A stretch of DNA of 64,000 bases from Arsenophonus sp052174535 (GCA_052174535.1 JBQMRQ010000039.1:1-64000); one strand, 5' to 3'; shown: positions 31,917 through 43,795, numbered from the stretch's first letter. Program-made: numbers and translations. The notes: generated by a model from the letters alone, not told the origin.

Positions 31917-33298
31917 CATTTCTGGTGCATATAGAGTTTCGGATATCCTGAGGTATCCTGCTGATTAATTTTAATAAATGATATTAAAATCAAATAGATG
32001 ATATTCCAGAAAAATTCTACTCTAACAGGGTATACCCCCAAACTAGATATCCCAACCTTCTTAATCCCTTATATAAACTCATCTATAATTCTACTAGAAG
32101 CTGATAAACAGCACTCTTGAAGATGATCTCAAATCTATGCTGTTTAACATTCTCAACGCCGTTTTATCGACGGATTATTGTCTTCTGTCCATCCGTAATG
32201 GTTTTGCTACAGTGAACTATATAGAATGATATTGTTATTTTTGATATTAAAGTGCTTAAGCTTAGTGGATTATAGCAGCAATGGAATATGTTTTAATACT
32301 CATTATTATTATCCTATCTAAAACGTGTAAAAATGGTGAAGAGTTTCTACCATGTCTTCACCTGTGAGATATATTTAGCAGTAATTTAACGAAAACCCTA
32401 TATGGATTTTTTTAATGAAAGCACATAGTTTCTCTACTAGTTACATCTATGAGCATACTGAAATAGAAATGGCTTAAAGAACGCAGGCAATGGGTGACTG
32501 CATAATTTAAGCGATATCAATACCTTTGTTTCTACGTTGAAGGTTATATCCCATTTTATCAGGCAAGCTGATCGCCCTTACCTGCTACTGCATTATTGGC
32601 ATCACTTCGCATAGACATAAGAAGTTCATTGTAGTTGAAGATGCTTATTAAAAATAAAAAGCGAACTGAGTATAAATTTAATGGTTAGTGAATACATTGC
32701 TTGATTGCATATCGAGGTTTTCTATGGAAGATGGTTTCCTTGATTTAAAATATAATTATAAAATATTTTTATTCGTGTAGCGATAATGTTATTAGATGTA
32801 TAAAATAGCTAATGTATTGGGATTTATTTCTTAAAAGTATGAAATCGAAAGTTAAAGTTAAGCTGCGGGAGAGGTTATGGGTAGTAAAGAATAGTGATGT
32901 CGCTAATAAATTCCTTGATATTTTATTGGTAAGGTTTTCAGCGTAACCTAAAAAGATGAGAAAGCTGGAGAAAGAGGGAGAGAACAGTTAGCATTCTCTA
33001 TGACTTCACGTCAGTGCACTGGGGATCATAAGAACGACGAATTCGATTAAGTCGCTTTTGCGATAGTAAATTCTATGAATGCAATCCACAAAGAAGTGCT
33101 ATAGTTAAAGAAAAACAATCATTTCAATGAAATTTAAGCTTACTTTAGTCTATGCGGAAAATCTAGAACTAGATAATGGAATTGACTACTAATCATAGTA
33201 GTAAACAATATTCAATTTAAGGATGGAAAACAGATTTATGAAGAATTGTAGCGAAGAGTAGTGTAACCATTATCATACACTAACTTTCCTAATAATTA
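31917..33298 (+). mobile_element. Dead IS256-family element, copy 4
   Basis: Full-length forward copy from GAATTATGCTCATTTCTGG to TTTCCTAATAATTAT. The 'RNG' region lies near 32190, the middle catalytic part near 32500-32640 and the C-terminal region near 32960-33270. All frames broken. Confidence 0.85.
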
Positions 33299-34105
33299 TT
33301 TAGAAACCCTTCATGTAACCTAATTGGTGCGTATTTAGTGATAACGACTTATTGATCGAGTTATAGCAACAGCAACGTGGTATTTTATGCTAATAATGTA
33401 AAAGTTGAAGACTAGAATAATGTCAGTTTCTATCTAGATAGAAAATGCTGAAGTTAATAAGCACGTATGTCAAAATACCTATAGTAATTTATATATCTTA
33501 CAGGACGCTAAAATAATTGTTTATTAAGAAACGTGATATTTTATAGGGAATTTAGAAGAAAATTTCAGTAGATGACTTAAATACTTTTGTATGTAATATT
33601 TGATTGTGATATATGAAAGAAGTTTAGATATAATGAGGTTGGCCTACTCTATTGTTGTTAGCCGTCGCATATAATTATAGGTATTATTAAACTTTAATAT
33701 TGATGAATATCCTAATTCTTTCAGTGGTGCCTCATCCAAAATATCAATGGTAACTGAATAAATCTGTAACTCATGTAATGAAAATATTAAAAATATGATG
33801 TGCTATTGTACTGATTCGATTTAAAAAAAATCGATATAAGTTTATATTAGTGCAATTTTTATATCTAAAAATGATCAAGATTAGTATAAGCATCAAAAAT
33901 TTTTCAGCTAAAGATGATAAAGGTTAAGTATTAAGACAACAGAGTAGTAACGCGCTCAATGGGTTATAATATTATCGGCTTTCTCCCCTAAGGATCAGAA
34001 TAGTAGAAATTATCAGAATGACTTAAATAGATCAGCCCTACCAAAATGGTATTTAGACATGGTTAGGTTCTTCCATGATGCTATCTAATAGATAAACACA
34101 AGGAA
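33299..34105. other. Gap: decayed DNA, unrecognised
   Basis: About 0.8 kb. Some protein-like text on the plus strand near 33420-33510 ('QNTYSNLYILQDAKIIVY') but no family recognised. No open gene and no repeat match. Confidence 0.4.
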
Positions 34106-34109
34106 TAAA

Positions 34110-34141
34110 CTAAACTAGCCATAAGTTAGTTTAGATTCTTT
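34110..34141 (+). terminator. Possible intrinsic terminator
   Basis: Stem CTAAACTA / TTAGTTTAG around GCCATAAG, followed by ATTCTTTTG on the plus strand. Probably the end of the lost gene in the gap before it. A second dyad, GCTAAAAA / TTTTTAGC, lies at 34211-34233 without a clear T-tract. Confidence 0.45.
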
Positions 34142-34254
34142 TGAGCATCTAGAAATTTATAGTATCGGGTTGTAGAATAGGATCCTTTAGACCTCGATAT
34201 AATCATAGAAGCTAAAAAGTTTCACTTTTTAGCCTGAGAAATAGTCTATGTTGG

Positions 34255-35288
34255 TAAAGGTAGCTGGTAGAGGATACCTATACTGTATAAAGGTATAAAG
34301 GATTTTTACTAAAGAGGTTGCCATAAAAAGTAAAACAGTTACACAGATAAAATAAATTCTCTTCTCACTTTATTATAAAGTAAAGCTATATTTTATTAGT
34401 TGGTTTGGCGACAAACTGTCAGGTAATGTTAATTCATGCATTCAATTAACTTAATCCACTTTAATCTTCGCCATATTGTCATAGTAAATATGTGTTATCT
34501 ACTGTAGACTATTCATTAAAGTTACATAGTAATATTGTTATAAAATTTCAATTACAGGAAAAAATTTAATAATCTGATTAGAGAGGGGGTTTCTGAAGAG
34601 ACTATATCAAAAATAAATGGTTTAATTATCTATGATGTAGCTTGAATAGCTTAACTTTACGGGGTAGTGAACAAAACAAACTGGTATTGATTTGAAAATA
34701 GCGTTTAGATTGGCGTCACTATTTCCTTGCTTCAGGATCGACAGAAAATATAAATGCACTAAGTGGTATTAGTTCAGTTGATGAAAATATTTTTTCCATC
34801 CTTTAAAAGAAAGTGTTCTATTCCACATATAAAGCTAGAAAACTTGGGAGGAGAAGAGAAGATAAAAAAGAAGGAATCTGGGTCTTAATTGCCCGAGATT
34901 TATAGGGTCATGCTAAGTAATGATATTTTAAAAGAGTTTAATGCAGAGTATATTCATTGTTTCTTCAGCCAATCATCGATAAGAGTCCAATCTCTTTTCT
35001 CGGGTGGAGTTAATGGTACTAAATCTTTGCTAGCAAGCATAAAATTAATTATTACTGCCTAATAAGGCTAAGAAGTTAGAGAGTTATTTGTAAAATAAAT
35101 TTTACATTAAAAATATAAACAATTATATCAGATGATATAAAGTATGGTTAAGTAGATTCCATTATATGATGGATCGTTTTATTTTAAAAAATATCTAGCT
35201 TAGATAGCTTAGTGTAAAGCTATAAGAATTTAAATACATATGTGACTAAAATTGCTCTGGAAACAAGGTAATAATCTTTTGCCCAGGA
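34255..35288 (+). mobile_element. Dead IS1595/ISXO2-like element, copy 2
   Basis: The clearest copy of its family. The forward strand reads 'FRLASLFPCFRIDRK' after the 'TGIDLKTAF.WRHYFLA' helix-turn-helix near 34690. It then reads 'SVDENIFSI' and 'FFPSFKRKCSIPHIKLENLGGEEKIKKEGIWVLIARDL.GHAK' near 34770-34915, with the DE and the RKRGG..KKEG.WVLIARDR.G motifs of ISXO2-like DDE transposases. Its right end abuts an atpC remnant, whose 3' part it has removed. Confidence 0.78.
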
Positions 35289-35289
35289 T

Positions 35290-35445
35290 ATCCTTAGAAA
35301 TCTAGCATACCAAGCTTAATAGTAATTAAGCATCGATTATATGTTGAGGATAAATTCTCAGTTCATCTTTAACTGATTATTACCTGGATTTTTTTGGTAA
35401 TGCCATTAAATACTTGCTTTTAACGTTTACCATAAGCAGATGTAT
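35290..35445 (-). pseudogene. atpC: atpC remnant, 5' part (copy 1)
   Basis: Aligns with the first third of intact atpC (48148 downward): CCAAGCTTAATAGTAATTA matches CCAGGCTTAATGGTAGTTA, GAGGATAAATTCTCAGTTC matches TAGGATAAATTCCAAGTTC, and TTACCTGGATTTTTTTGG matches TTACCTGGATTTTATGG. The rest is missing, cut by the IS1595-like element ending at 35288. It sits directly downstream of atpD, where atpC belongs. Confidence 0.85.
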
Positions 35446-35454
35446 TTATTGCAT

Positions 35455-36861
35455 CTATATTAATCTTCCATCAGTGATGTTATAATTTTTCGCTTTTTCT
35501 AATGCTTCTTCGATATTACCTACCATATAAAACGCTTGCTCAGGTAGATGATCATAATCACCATTCAAAATCCCTTTAAAGCCATAGATAGTATCTTTTA
35601 AAGAAACAAATTTTCCAGATGAACCAGTGAAAACTTCAGCTACAAAGAATGGTTGAGATAGGAATCGCTGGATTTTGCGAGCGCGCACAACAACTAATTT
35701 ATCTTCTTCAGATAGCTCATCCATTCCCAGAATGGCAATGATATCTTTTAATTCTTTATAACGCTGCAAAATAGACTGAACACCACGCGCTACGTCATAG
35801 TGCTCTTGACCTATAATCATTGGAGCAAGCTGACGACTTGTTGAATCTAATGGATCAACAGCAGGATAAATACCTAATGACGCAATTTGACGACTAAGAA
35901 CGACCGTTGCATCTAAATGAGAAAAAGTAGTTGCTGGAGAGGGGTCCGTCAAGTCATCAGCAGGAACATATACTGCTTGAATAGACGTAATTGAACCGGA
36001 TTTAGTTGATGTGATACGCTCTTGTAATACACCCATTTCTTCTGCTAAGGTCGGTTGATAACCTACTGCCGAAGGCATACGACCTAGCAATGCCGATACC
36101 TCTGTTCCTGCCAATATATAGCGATAGATATTATCGATAAATAACAATACGTTCCGACCTTCATCACGAAACTTCTCTGCAATTGTCAATCCTGTTAAAG
36201 CTACACGTAAACGGTTTCCAGGGGGTTCATTCATCTGACCATAAACAAGCGAAACTTTATCCAATACATTGGAATCTATCATTTCCTGATAAAAGTCATT
36301 ACCTTCACGAGTCCGTTCACCCACACCAACAAAGACTGAATAACCGGAATGCTCAATCGCAATATTACGAATAAGTTCCATCATATTTACTGTTTTACCA
36401 ACACCAGCGCCACCAAATAATCCTACTTTCCCCCCTTTAGCAAATGGGCAAATAAGATCCATAACTTTAATACCAGTTTCTAGTAATTCCGTTGAATTAG
36501 ATAAATCTTCATAACTGGGAGCAGCACGATGAATAGCCCACCGTTCTTCTTCACCGATTTCACCTTTCATATCAATAGGATCACCTAATACATTCATGAT
36601 GCGTCCTAATGTAGCTTTACCAACTGGTACTTCGATTGGGTGAGCTAAATCAACAGCCTCTAAACCACGTTTTAAACCGTCAGAAGTTCCCATCGCTATG
36701 CAACGAACAACACCGCCACCTAATTGTTGTTGAACTTCTAATATTAGTTTTTCTTTACCATTTATTACCTCAAGTGTCTCGTACACTTTTGGTACTGCAT
36801 CTTGAGGAAATTGGACATCCACTACGGCGCCGATTACCTGAATAATCTTTCCAGTAGCCAT
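35455..36861 (-). CDS. atpD: ATP synthase F1 beta subunit (only intact copy)
   Basis: 468 aa (E. coli 460), with a short C-terminal extension ending NITDGRLI. Catalytic subunit of F1. The P-loop GGAGVGKT is at 150-157, followed by VGERTREGNDFYQEM (catalytic Glu), LLFIDNIYRYILAGTEVSALLGRMPSAVGYQP (Walker B) and ILGMDELSEEDKL (DELSEED lever). All are intact. Start ATG with AGAGG ten bases upstream. It lies in copy 1 of the duplicated operon, downstream of dead atpG and atpA, so its message would run through about 2.4 kb of non-translated DNA. Its homologue in copy 2 (48151-49228) has lost the P-loop. This is therefore the only beta subunit in the window, and it must assemble with alpha, gamma and epsilon made from copy 2. 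Confidence 0.97.
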   Translation of the reverse strand: MATGKIIQVIGAVVDVQFPQDAVPKVYETLEVINGKEKLILEVQQQLGGGVVRCIAMGTSDGLKRGLEAVDLAHPIEVPVGKATLGRIMNVLGDPIDMKGEIGEEERWAIHRAAPSYEDLSNSTELLETGIKVMDLICPFAKGGKVGLFGGAGVGKTVNMMELIRNIAIEHSGYSVFVGVGERTREGNDFYQEMIDSNVLDKVSLVYGQMNEPPGNRLRVALTGLTIAEKFRDEGRNVLLFIDNIYRYILAGTEVSALLGRMPSAVGYQPTLAEEMGVLQERITSTKSGSITSIQAVYVPADDLTDPSPATTFSHLDATVVLSRQIASLGIYPAVDPLDSTSRQLAPMIIGQEHYDVARGVQSILQRYKELKDIIAILGMDELSEEDKLVVVRARKIQRFLSQPFFVAEVFTGSSGKFVSLKDTIYGFKGILNGDYDHLPEQAFYMVGNIEEALEKAKNYNITDGRLI

Positions 36862-36891
36862 CTTGAATCCTCTACGTAATTCGTAAACCTA

Positions 36892-37757
36892 CCCATTAAA
36901 CTACGGCAGGTACCGAAACTATTTCGGTAAGTTCCTTATTAAGGCTGGCTTGATGAGCCTTATTGTAAAACCAATTGTAACTTATTGATCAGGTTATCAC
37001 CCTATTATTAGAAGCTACTTTTATTTCTACTATTTGAACAGCCTATTCAATAGCTAAGTTTTTAATGACGCTCTAATAAATTTATGATTCGATATAATGA
37101 CGAAATAGAGTATCTAGTAGTATATCTTAGAGTCAAATTTATACAAATAATCCAAAGATTTCTTTTTGATATTGATCGTCACTTGTAAGCAGAAGAATTG
37201 GTACTTGAATCATTATATTAATAAATTTGTTATTTAGCACAAACAACTCATCTATGTACCATTTATGATATACTTCTAAGGTAATTTTACGTATTTGATA
37301 AGATCAAATAGAGAGGGATTATTCTCAATCCCGGTTACTTTAGCAACAATATTTTCCACCAATCGAATTAAAGAATAAAACTGTTTCAGAAGTAATTAAT
37401 ACTATATTAACACGAATACTTATCAATTTATGATTTTATTTCTATTGTTAATTTATTTAAATAAATTGATATTTAAATCATCACGTAAATTATGGTTAGT
37501 TAAAATAATTAAATAACCAATACGTTTGCTATCATAATTCTTTAAGATATAATATTTATATTTTAAATTATTTAATATTAAATGACTAATTATACTTTTC
37601 ATAGTTTCTGCATTAAGGGCGAACTAGCTATCATACATTCCTGTGTTTTACGCATTTTGAATGTAAAAACCATCTATATTGCTTTAGTGATCTTCGATGT
37701 ATTTTAACATTATTGTTCTTAGTAACGTGTCTTTTTTGGTTTGCTATTCATCTAATC
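36892..37757 (-). pseudogene. atpG: atpG pseudogene (copy 1)
   Basis: Collinear with intact atpG at 49262-50125 over its full length. The 3' end GAAACTATTTCGGTAAGTTC matches GAAACTATTTCGGTAACTTC, and the 5' end AACCATCTATATTGCTTTAG matches AACCATCTCCATTGCTTTAG. Many stops and single-base indels. Confidence 0.93.
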
Positions 37758-37799
37758 TTTATTAAATAAACAATCTCAATAAAGACTGATTAGAATTAT

Positions 37800-39319
37800 C
37801 AAAAATGAATTGTTTTAAAAAAAATTAAAAAATATTTAATTTAACTTCGATTTTATTAATAGATTTACCTACCTGATAAATTTTTAATAAGATAGAATAC
37901 TCTTATGTAACATAAATCAGTAATGATGATTATGTCTTAAAATCACTAATTTTTTAGTTTAATATCTTCTAGATGATTACCACGTTCAGCAGCAAATAAG
38001 AATAATACTGCTATGTAATTGACATTTATGCATACTATTTATTACTTCAATAAGTTACTAAGTTTGCCAAAACTAAGATGCTTATGTGATGTATCATCTA
38101 AGTTATAAACAAATCATAAAATACAGATAATTCAAGATATTATGCTAATATAATAATAATATCAGCAGGTAATTATTTAATAATCTTACTTTAATCCGCC
38201 ATTCTCTTTCCCTTACACAGGATACGAATATTCCTGGATTAACTACTTAGCAAATACCCGCGCATTAAATAAGTTAGACTTCAATGGAATTTGTCAATTT
38301 GTGATTGATAAGATTAGTAGGTATGAATATAGAAATATTCATCAGTTTGAGTTTCAGTAATCGATAATACTGTTAATAAATCTATTATATCTTTGATTTT
38401 AGGATTAGTAAATTTCAATAGGTTCAACATTAATTTATGGGTAGACACGTTCAAGTAAAGAAAAATAAAGATAAAAATCATTAGAATGTCTTTATATTTA
38501 GAGGGTGGCACGTCTTAACAATAACGAAATTTGTCGATAAACAATCCCTTGTTTATGATTATTATAATAAATAATTATCGCACTTTTCCTCCTGATTCCT
38601 AAATATTCATCCGTTGTACAGTTATCCATAAAATGCAAGATATTATAATGCTAAAGATCCAGTTACAGTACCAGTATAACTATATTGTATTATTGAGTAC
38701 ATCGAACCCTTCTACTTTATGTACTAGATTAGTAGAATTTGAGACTTTTTATATAATTGTTATATAAATATATTTTATTTTCAAATCACCTTCTAATTGA
38801 TATTGGCATTAATATCTAATCCAGTTTTACCGCGGTTTATGATCGTTGATGATTAACTTACGTTAGCTATGGCAGATAAGTGTATGATATAATTAATTGA
38901 TTAACGATCAATTATGTTAGGTGCAATAACTTTAATAATAGATAAACTATTGTGTTCAACAAAATATTTAGTATCAATAGTTTTACTCATGGTATTAGAA
39001 ACTTTTCAAGTAATCCTACCCCCTACAAGAACTTCAAAAATATGATCTGTATACTTTATTTTTATATCTTTGACTGTATCGAGATATAGTCTTATGACTA
39101 CGACATTAATTGAGTCATGTTCTAAATTCAGCGCAATAGCATTACTATTATCAGATAGCAAAATCATTCACCTTACATAATTTTAGCTAAATAGTGAATA
39201 CGAATTATTCTATTATTAATAGAAATAATTATATCTTCATTCTAAACTTTACTAACTACATCAAACTGAGGAATATTTTGCTTGAATAGTTAACTGATTT
39301 TTATCGAAATCAGTTGCAT
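37800..39319 (-). pseudogene. atpA: atpA pseudogene (copy 1)
   Basis: Collinear with intact atpA at 51207-52748. CCACGTTCAGCAGCAAATAA is shared at 37980 and 51389, and TCAGTTGCATAT marks the same start at 39310 and 52740. Numerous stops and frameshifts. The only reading frame left (38314-38511) is 65 codons. Confidence 0.93.
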
Positions 39320-39339
39320 ATTCTATAATTCCCTTACCA

Positions 39340-39873
39340 TCAAGACTGTAAAACATCAATTAAACGCTTAATACGTCCACGTACGCTACCATCGATAACC
39401 AGGTCTCCAGCTTTAATAATGAGTCCTGCAATAATAGACTTATCAATTTTACAATTCAGCTTAACTTTACGCGATAGACGTTTTTCCATTGCCGCGGAAA
39501 TTTTAAATTGCTGTTTTTCATTTAGTGTAGTAGCAGAAACAACTTCAATATCAACGGTTAACTCTAGAATAGCGCGTAATTGAATGTATTGTTTTAAAAC
39601 TTCTGGTAGCGTACTTAGACGTTCATTTTCAGCCATAATACGAATTAGATTTCTAACATGTTCATCGATTTCATTACCGCAAATAGTGATAAATATTTTC
39701 GCTAATGTTTCTGGAGCTATTAAACTAGAAAACAGCTCACCTATTTGTTGATTACGGGTTACTTCATCAATAAAACTGAGCATATTTTGCCATTTGTCAA
39801 CAAGTTGTTTTTTTACAGCAAAATCAAAAGCTGCTTTAGCATAGGGGCGAGCAACCGTAGTAATTTCAGACAT
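39340..39873 (-). CDS. atpH: ATP synthase F1 delta subunit (only intact copy)
   Basis: 177 aa, the E. coli length. Delta (OSCP) joins the F1 alpha N termini to the b-subunit stalk. It starts MSEITTVARPYAKAAFDFAV (family 'ARPYAKAAFDFA') and ends with DKSIIAGLIIKAGDLVIDGSVRGRIKRLIDVLQS, the conserved C-terminal 'GG.+IRAGD.VIDGS+RG.L.RL'. Ribosome site AGGAGG...GAGGAGA before ATG. Sixteen bases downstream of atpF, as usual. The copy-2 homologue (52775-53325) is dead. Confidence 0.97.
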   Translation of the reverse strand: MSEITTVARPYAKAAFDFAVKKQLVDKWQNMLSFIDEVTRNQQIGELFSSLIAPETLAKIFITICGNEIDEHVRNLIRIMAENERLSTLPEVLKQYIQLRAILELTVDIEVVSATTLNEKQQFKISAAMEKRLSRKVKLNCKIDKSIIAGLIIKAGDLVIDGSVRGRIKRLIDVLQS

Positions 39874-39889
39874 TCTCCTCTGTCCTCCT

Positions 39890-40360
39890 TTACAGTTTAT
39901 TTACTAATTTATCGATGATCTCGTTATTAACAGCTAGATTAACGGAACGTTCAATTATCTTTTCTGCGCCTAAAATTGCTAATATACTAATTTGTTTACG
40001 CAATTCTTCACGTGCACGATTACGCTCAGCATCAATTTCAATTTGTGCCTGAGCAATGATCTTATTACGTTCAGTTTCAGCTTCTACTTTAGCTTTTTCA
40101 ATCATTTTAATTCGTTGTTTATTAGCTTGTTCAATAATGATTTGTGCTTCTGTTTTTGCTTTTCTTAATCGTTCGGTTGCATCAGCTTTCGCTAAGTATA
40201 AGTTTTTTTTAGCTTGCTCTGCAGAAGACAAACTGTCAGCAATTTCTTTTTGACGTTTTTCAATTGTCGCTATAATTGGTGGCCATATGTACTTCATACA
40301 AAACAAAACAAATAGAACAAATGCAATAACCTGTCCGAGGATTGTCGCATTAAAATTCAT
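39890..40360 (-). CDS. atpF: ATP synthase Fo b subunit (only intact copy)
   Basis: 156 aa, the E. coli length. Forms the peripheral stalk. It starts MNFNATILGQVIAFVLFVLFCMKYIWPPI, the single N-terminal membrane helix with the KYIWPPI end. It continues as a charged coiled coil (IEKRQKEIADSL to the C terminus), which dimerises and binds delta. Ribosome site GAGGT before ATG. Next gene is atpH. The copy-2 homologue (53335-53790) is dead, so b and delta are retained together from copy 1. Confidence 0.97.
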   Translation of the reverse strand: MNFNATILGQVIAFVLFVLFCMKYIWPPIIATIEKRQKEIADSLSSAEQAKKNLYLAKADATERLRKAKTEAQIIIEQANKQRIKMIEKAKVEAETERNKIIAQAQIEIDAERNRAREELRKQISILAILGAEKIIERSVNLAVNNEIIDKLVNKL

Positions 40361-40429
40361 CGCACAATAACCTCTTTAAAAATTAACATATTAATGTTTT
40401 TCTCTTTTGGTTTGTATTATTAATTAACT

Positions 40430-40661
40430 GTGAACATATCACATATATTTCTAGACCAACAGCAATGATTAGGATGGCGTCAACTAAGGTTATAATAATA
40501 AAGAATTACGTATGTGATAGAGAAATCAAATTGGTTAACGGGTAGCACTTTCTAAAAATTTTTCCTTTAGGAAAATCAGCATCAATTGCAGCACTAATTG
40601 TTATTAATACCCTTATCAAAGTTGTAACCATGTGTAGAAAATCCATATTTAGGATGTTCAT
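40430..40661 (-). pseudogene. atpE: atpE pseudogene (copy 1)
   Basis: Collinear with intact atpE at 53847-54086: TAATAATAAAGAATTACGTA matches CAATAAAGAACTGCGTACGT, and GTAGAAAATCCATATTTAGG matches GTAGATCCATATTTATG. The 60-codon frame at 40506-40688 keeps pieces (LIRVLITISAAIDADFPKGK) but has lost the glycine ladder and the proton-binding Asp region. Confidence 0.9.
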
Positions 40662-40719
40662 GATAGTCTTTAGTTTTATTTTATTCAAATAAAAACTTAT
40701 TAATAAGTTGAAATTAATT

Positions 40720-41535
40720 TTCTTGTGACGCTATCGATATAAATTATAATTATACCATAAAATAAAAGCTTATAACATAATAATTAGTATATGAAAAATG
40801 ATCTAAGGTGGTTAAATATTCATTGAGGCTACCAAAGTAGCAAAGCGGCAATAAGAATGAAGATCAATTCACTTGTATACATATTATCAAATAACTGTAA
40901 ACCTATAAAGATACCTAGTTTAGATAGCAAGTTAACATTTTCCAGAATAAAATTAATAAAATAGAATGATTGAATGGTTGTAAAGTTAATTCTTTTGTAA
41001 ATTTACTTAATCCTTTCATTTTGAAACTATTGAAATGATTAAGATAAATAGATCAATCGTCATTAATATAGTAATGCATACATCTATGACCGGAACAATA
41101 CGTAATCAAGTAAACTCAGGTAATGTTCTTCGATATAGGGAAATAAATTTATTGATAAAAAATTAATGGTATTTATTAACAATACCCCTAAATAAACACC
41201 GTTAAAGCTAAAAGTGTAATGACCTTGCTCTTACTATGATAGATATTTCAAACGGTATTATTGATAAAACTGATGATCATTTCTATTGTAGTTTACAACT
41301 TATCAGATATCGTGTTGGTTACATAATAGCAATTTCTAAAATCTATAAAAAATAATTTCAAGGACAACCGAGAAAAACGAGTTAATATTTAATCTCTTAA
41401 TATTGGATTATTATTATGATGGAATGAATTAATTTAGAAGGTACGCAGGCTTATCTGAAGATTATTTAGATAGTTTCCTATATAATTTTCTGTAGTTATT
41501 GCTTCTCCTGAAGCAGACATAGTGTTTTTAGCTTT
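40720..41535 (-). pseudogene. atpB: atpB pseudogene (copy 1)
   Basis: Collinear with intact atpB at 54138-54971. GCGGCAATAAGAATGAAGAT is shared at 40847, TTGAATGGTTGTAAAGTTAA at 40970, and the start region CTTCTCCTGAAG... at 41504. Stops and frameshifts in all frames. Confidence 0.9.
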
Positions 41536-42099
41536 TTGTTCTTTTAAAACGCTCATTATCTAATTGCAACTAGTATAATGATATGTGAATAAGTAAGAGA
41601 TAGCTAATAAGCTATTACATAATAGTATAAATTTTGCTTTAAATATATCTAAATCAATTACCAATATAGTTATTTCTATAGTAACTTTTATTCTCTTATT
41701 AAGAGTAAAAAGAATCCATTATGAATAGGAACTATCTTTCACTGTTTTTTATATTGATAATGTATTAACAGAATAAATAAAGCATTGAGATAATAAAGAT
41801 GCGAATCCAAAAAAATAAGATAAGGACTATATTGTACTATTCATCTAGTTTCTTAGTTCTCTTAGTTTTCTGTACTGATAATTAAAAACCTTATTAACTG
41901 AAATAATAACAGTTTTAAAGGTAATCTAACTGTTGTATAGGAGGATAGATAGAATTCTTATCTTTTCCAAGTATTTAAACCTTAAATTGTCGAGTGCGTA
42001 TGAAATTATTTTTGTTTAGAAGTCTTAAGAGATAAAATTTGCAAATTATATTATCTATTAAAATGAATTCAATCTAGTATGTATCGAAAACATGAAGGT
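41536..42099 (-). pseudogene. atpI: Probable atpI remnant and operon leader (copy 1)
   Basis: The segment upstream of atpB where atpI belongs. It is similar to 54985-55535 in copy 2 (CAATATAGTTATT, ATAGTAACTTTTA, AAAATGAATTCAATCTA). The hydrophobic text on the minus strand is clearer in copy 2 than here. AtpI is a non-essential membrane protein, so loss is plausible. The operon promoter would be expected in the last 100 bases before the IS91-like element. Confidence 0.5.
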
Positions 42100-43795
42100 A
42101 ACACACTATGGTATGAATACCATAGTTACGTTGCTCAAGGGAGATTTTGGTTTATGATCTAAATACTGTTTTATATTCTACGATATATTAATTTAGGAAT
42201 TTATTCAGATACTCGAAATAAATCTCCTAAAAAATATAATTTAGGTAAATAAGGAAGACGATACGCAACTTCACGTATTACACTACCTGCGTATACAAAG
42301 CGTTTTATGATCTCTCTACTGAAATTAATAATGACAGATAGATTAAATTTATGACATTTCAAAAGAGGTCATTACAGTAATGCACCAGACTCCAGTTTTT
42401 AATTTTTCTTGACACGTAATTATATTATACTACTATAGTCATGATTATTCAGGATTTTAACTAAAACACTATAATTTTAAGCCTATGAGGCTGAATAAAA
42501 GTTCATTGAGGAGACAATGAAGAAATATGCTTGTTAATAAATCCTTAACCTATAAGGAAATAAAAATAATCTACTTCTCCTTTTTCCCTGGAAAACATAA
42601 AGATAACTGCGCAAATAGATCTGATAGATAAATGCAGACAAGATAATGATTTTTATTTATTTAGCAAGATATCTAGAGAGTAATTTACCAAAAGATCTAT
42701 TCCTTATAGATAAACTAAAGTGCTTTTTACCATTTATAACGCCTGAAATAAATTTCTTTAAAACACAGTAAAAGTGTAAACTAGTGGATCCGCGTATTTT
42801 TGTTAAATGAACTTTTGCCTGCGACAGTTATGTCATTAGGTTTAATCTGCTTGTTACTGGTGTGCCCTTCCTCCTAAATATTTCTACAGCTGTTTTTCTG
42901 TTAAATTTATAGTCTAAAATTTTAGTTCATTCAAATCAAAACTACTAAGAAGCGATTATGGCAGCAGATTCATATTTTATCCAACAGTGATTGATAACAC
43001 ATTACTCTCACTATCTTCCATCTTCTTTGATTTTTTTTATAATAACTGGCTGCTCTTTTAAATCTATGTTTCGCGCACCATCGAACTCGCCTGTATTATG
43101 CTACAGTGGTATATAAACAGGATATTAAAATTGGCATCTTCTCTGCTTTGTATATTTATGATTAATAACTCAATCAATATCAGTATTTTTATGTCTCTGT
43201 TATAAGTGGTAGTTTAGATATTAAATATGTTATATGGAAAGCTGCTCTTAAAAAGAGCGGCTAAAATTTGATCAGGCGCTGTTATCTGGCTTCTGTATAA
43301 CAACTATGACTTCATAAATCTCAGTATCTTTCTTCTGTTCTTATGTACAGATCCGCCCACAGAAAGAGTGTCAGAATGTACCCTGAAGAAATAGTACAAC
43401 GTTACTATAAATTATACTTCGCTAAAAAACAAAATAATGTGACATAGCATGAAATACATCTAACACTACACCTTAAACGGCTAACCGGTATTCTATGTTA
43501 AAACTGTGACATTTACTGATGGGTGGCCTAGGGATGTTGAGCATCATTATCATAAGTACCGTACTCAACAGCATCGGTAACAGATCTTGATATAGAAATA
43601 GATAATTAGATATTATATTATCTATCTTTTACAAGATATTTTAAAATAATATTTTTACTATAGTTTCTTATAAAATTGTAAATAAGCCACAATATTACCG
43701 AGGATCCGTAAAAACCATTAGAGATGAAGGTTAATAAAAATCCTAGAAATCGGGGGTTCTCGTCTTGATAAAATAGTTTCTGTCTACATAGATTT
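42100..43795 (+). mobile_element. IS91-like element, copy C, truncated at the duplication junction
   Basis: Forward copy aligned with copies A and D from ACACACTATGG to about TAGAAATCGGGGG...TTCTGTCTACATAGA. Landmarks: 'ATLKRLTG.FYVKTVTF' near 43460-43515 and 'FYKIF.NNIFTIVSYKIVN.PQYYRGS' near 43630-43700. It lacks the last 300 bases, including the 'DPYKC.LC' motif that copy D keeps. Instead it runs into a glmS remnant. It is upstream of copy-1 atpI just as copy D is upstream of copy-2 atpI, so it belongs to the duplicated segment. Confidence 0.75.

Larger units (their letters stand above)
35290..43795 (-). repeat. atp operon duplication, copy 1
   Basis: Runs from an atpC remnant through atpD, G, A, H, F, E, B and I into an IS91-like element (copy C). 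The same order and strand recur at 46160-57205. Intact here: atpD, atpH and atpF. Dead here: atpC, atpG, atpA, atpE, atpB and atpI. These are exactly the complement of copy 2 except atpI, which looks dead in both. The similarity continues through the non-coding DNA upstream of atpB (AAAATGAATTCAATCTA at 42060 and 55500) into the IS91-like elements. The duplication was therefore of a contiguous segment, not of single genes. Confidence 0.9.
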
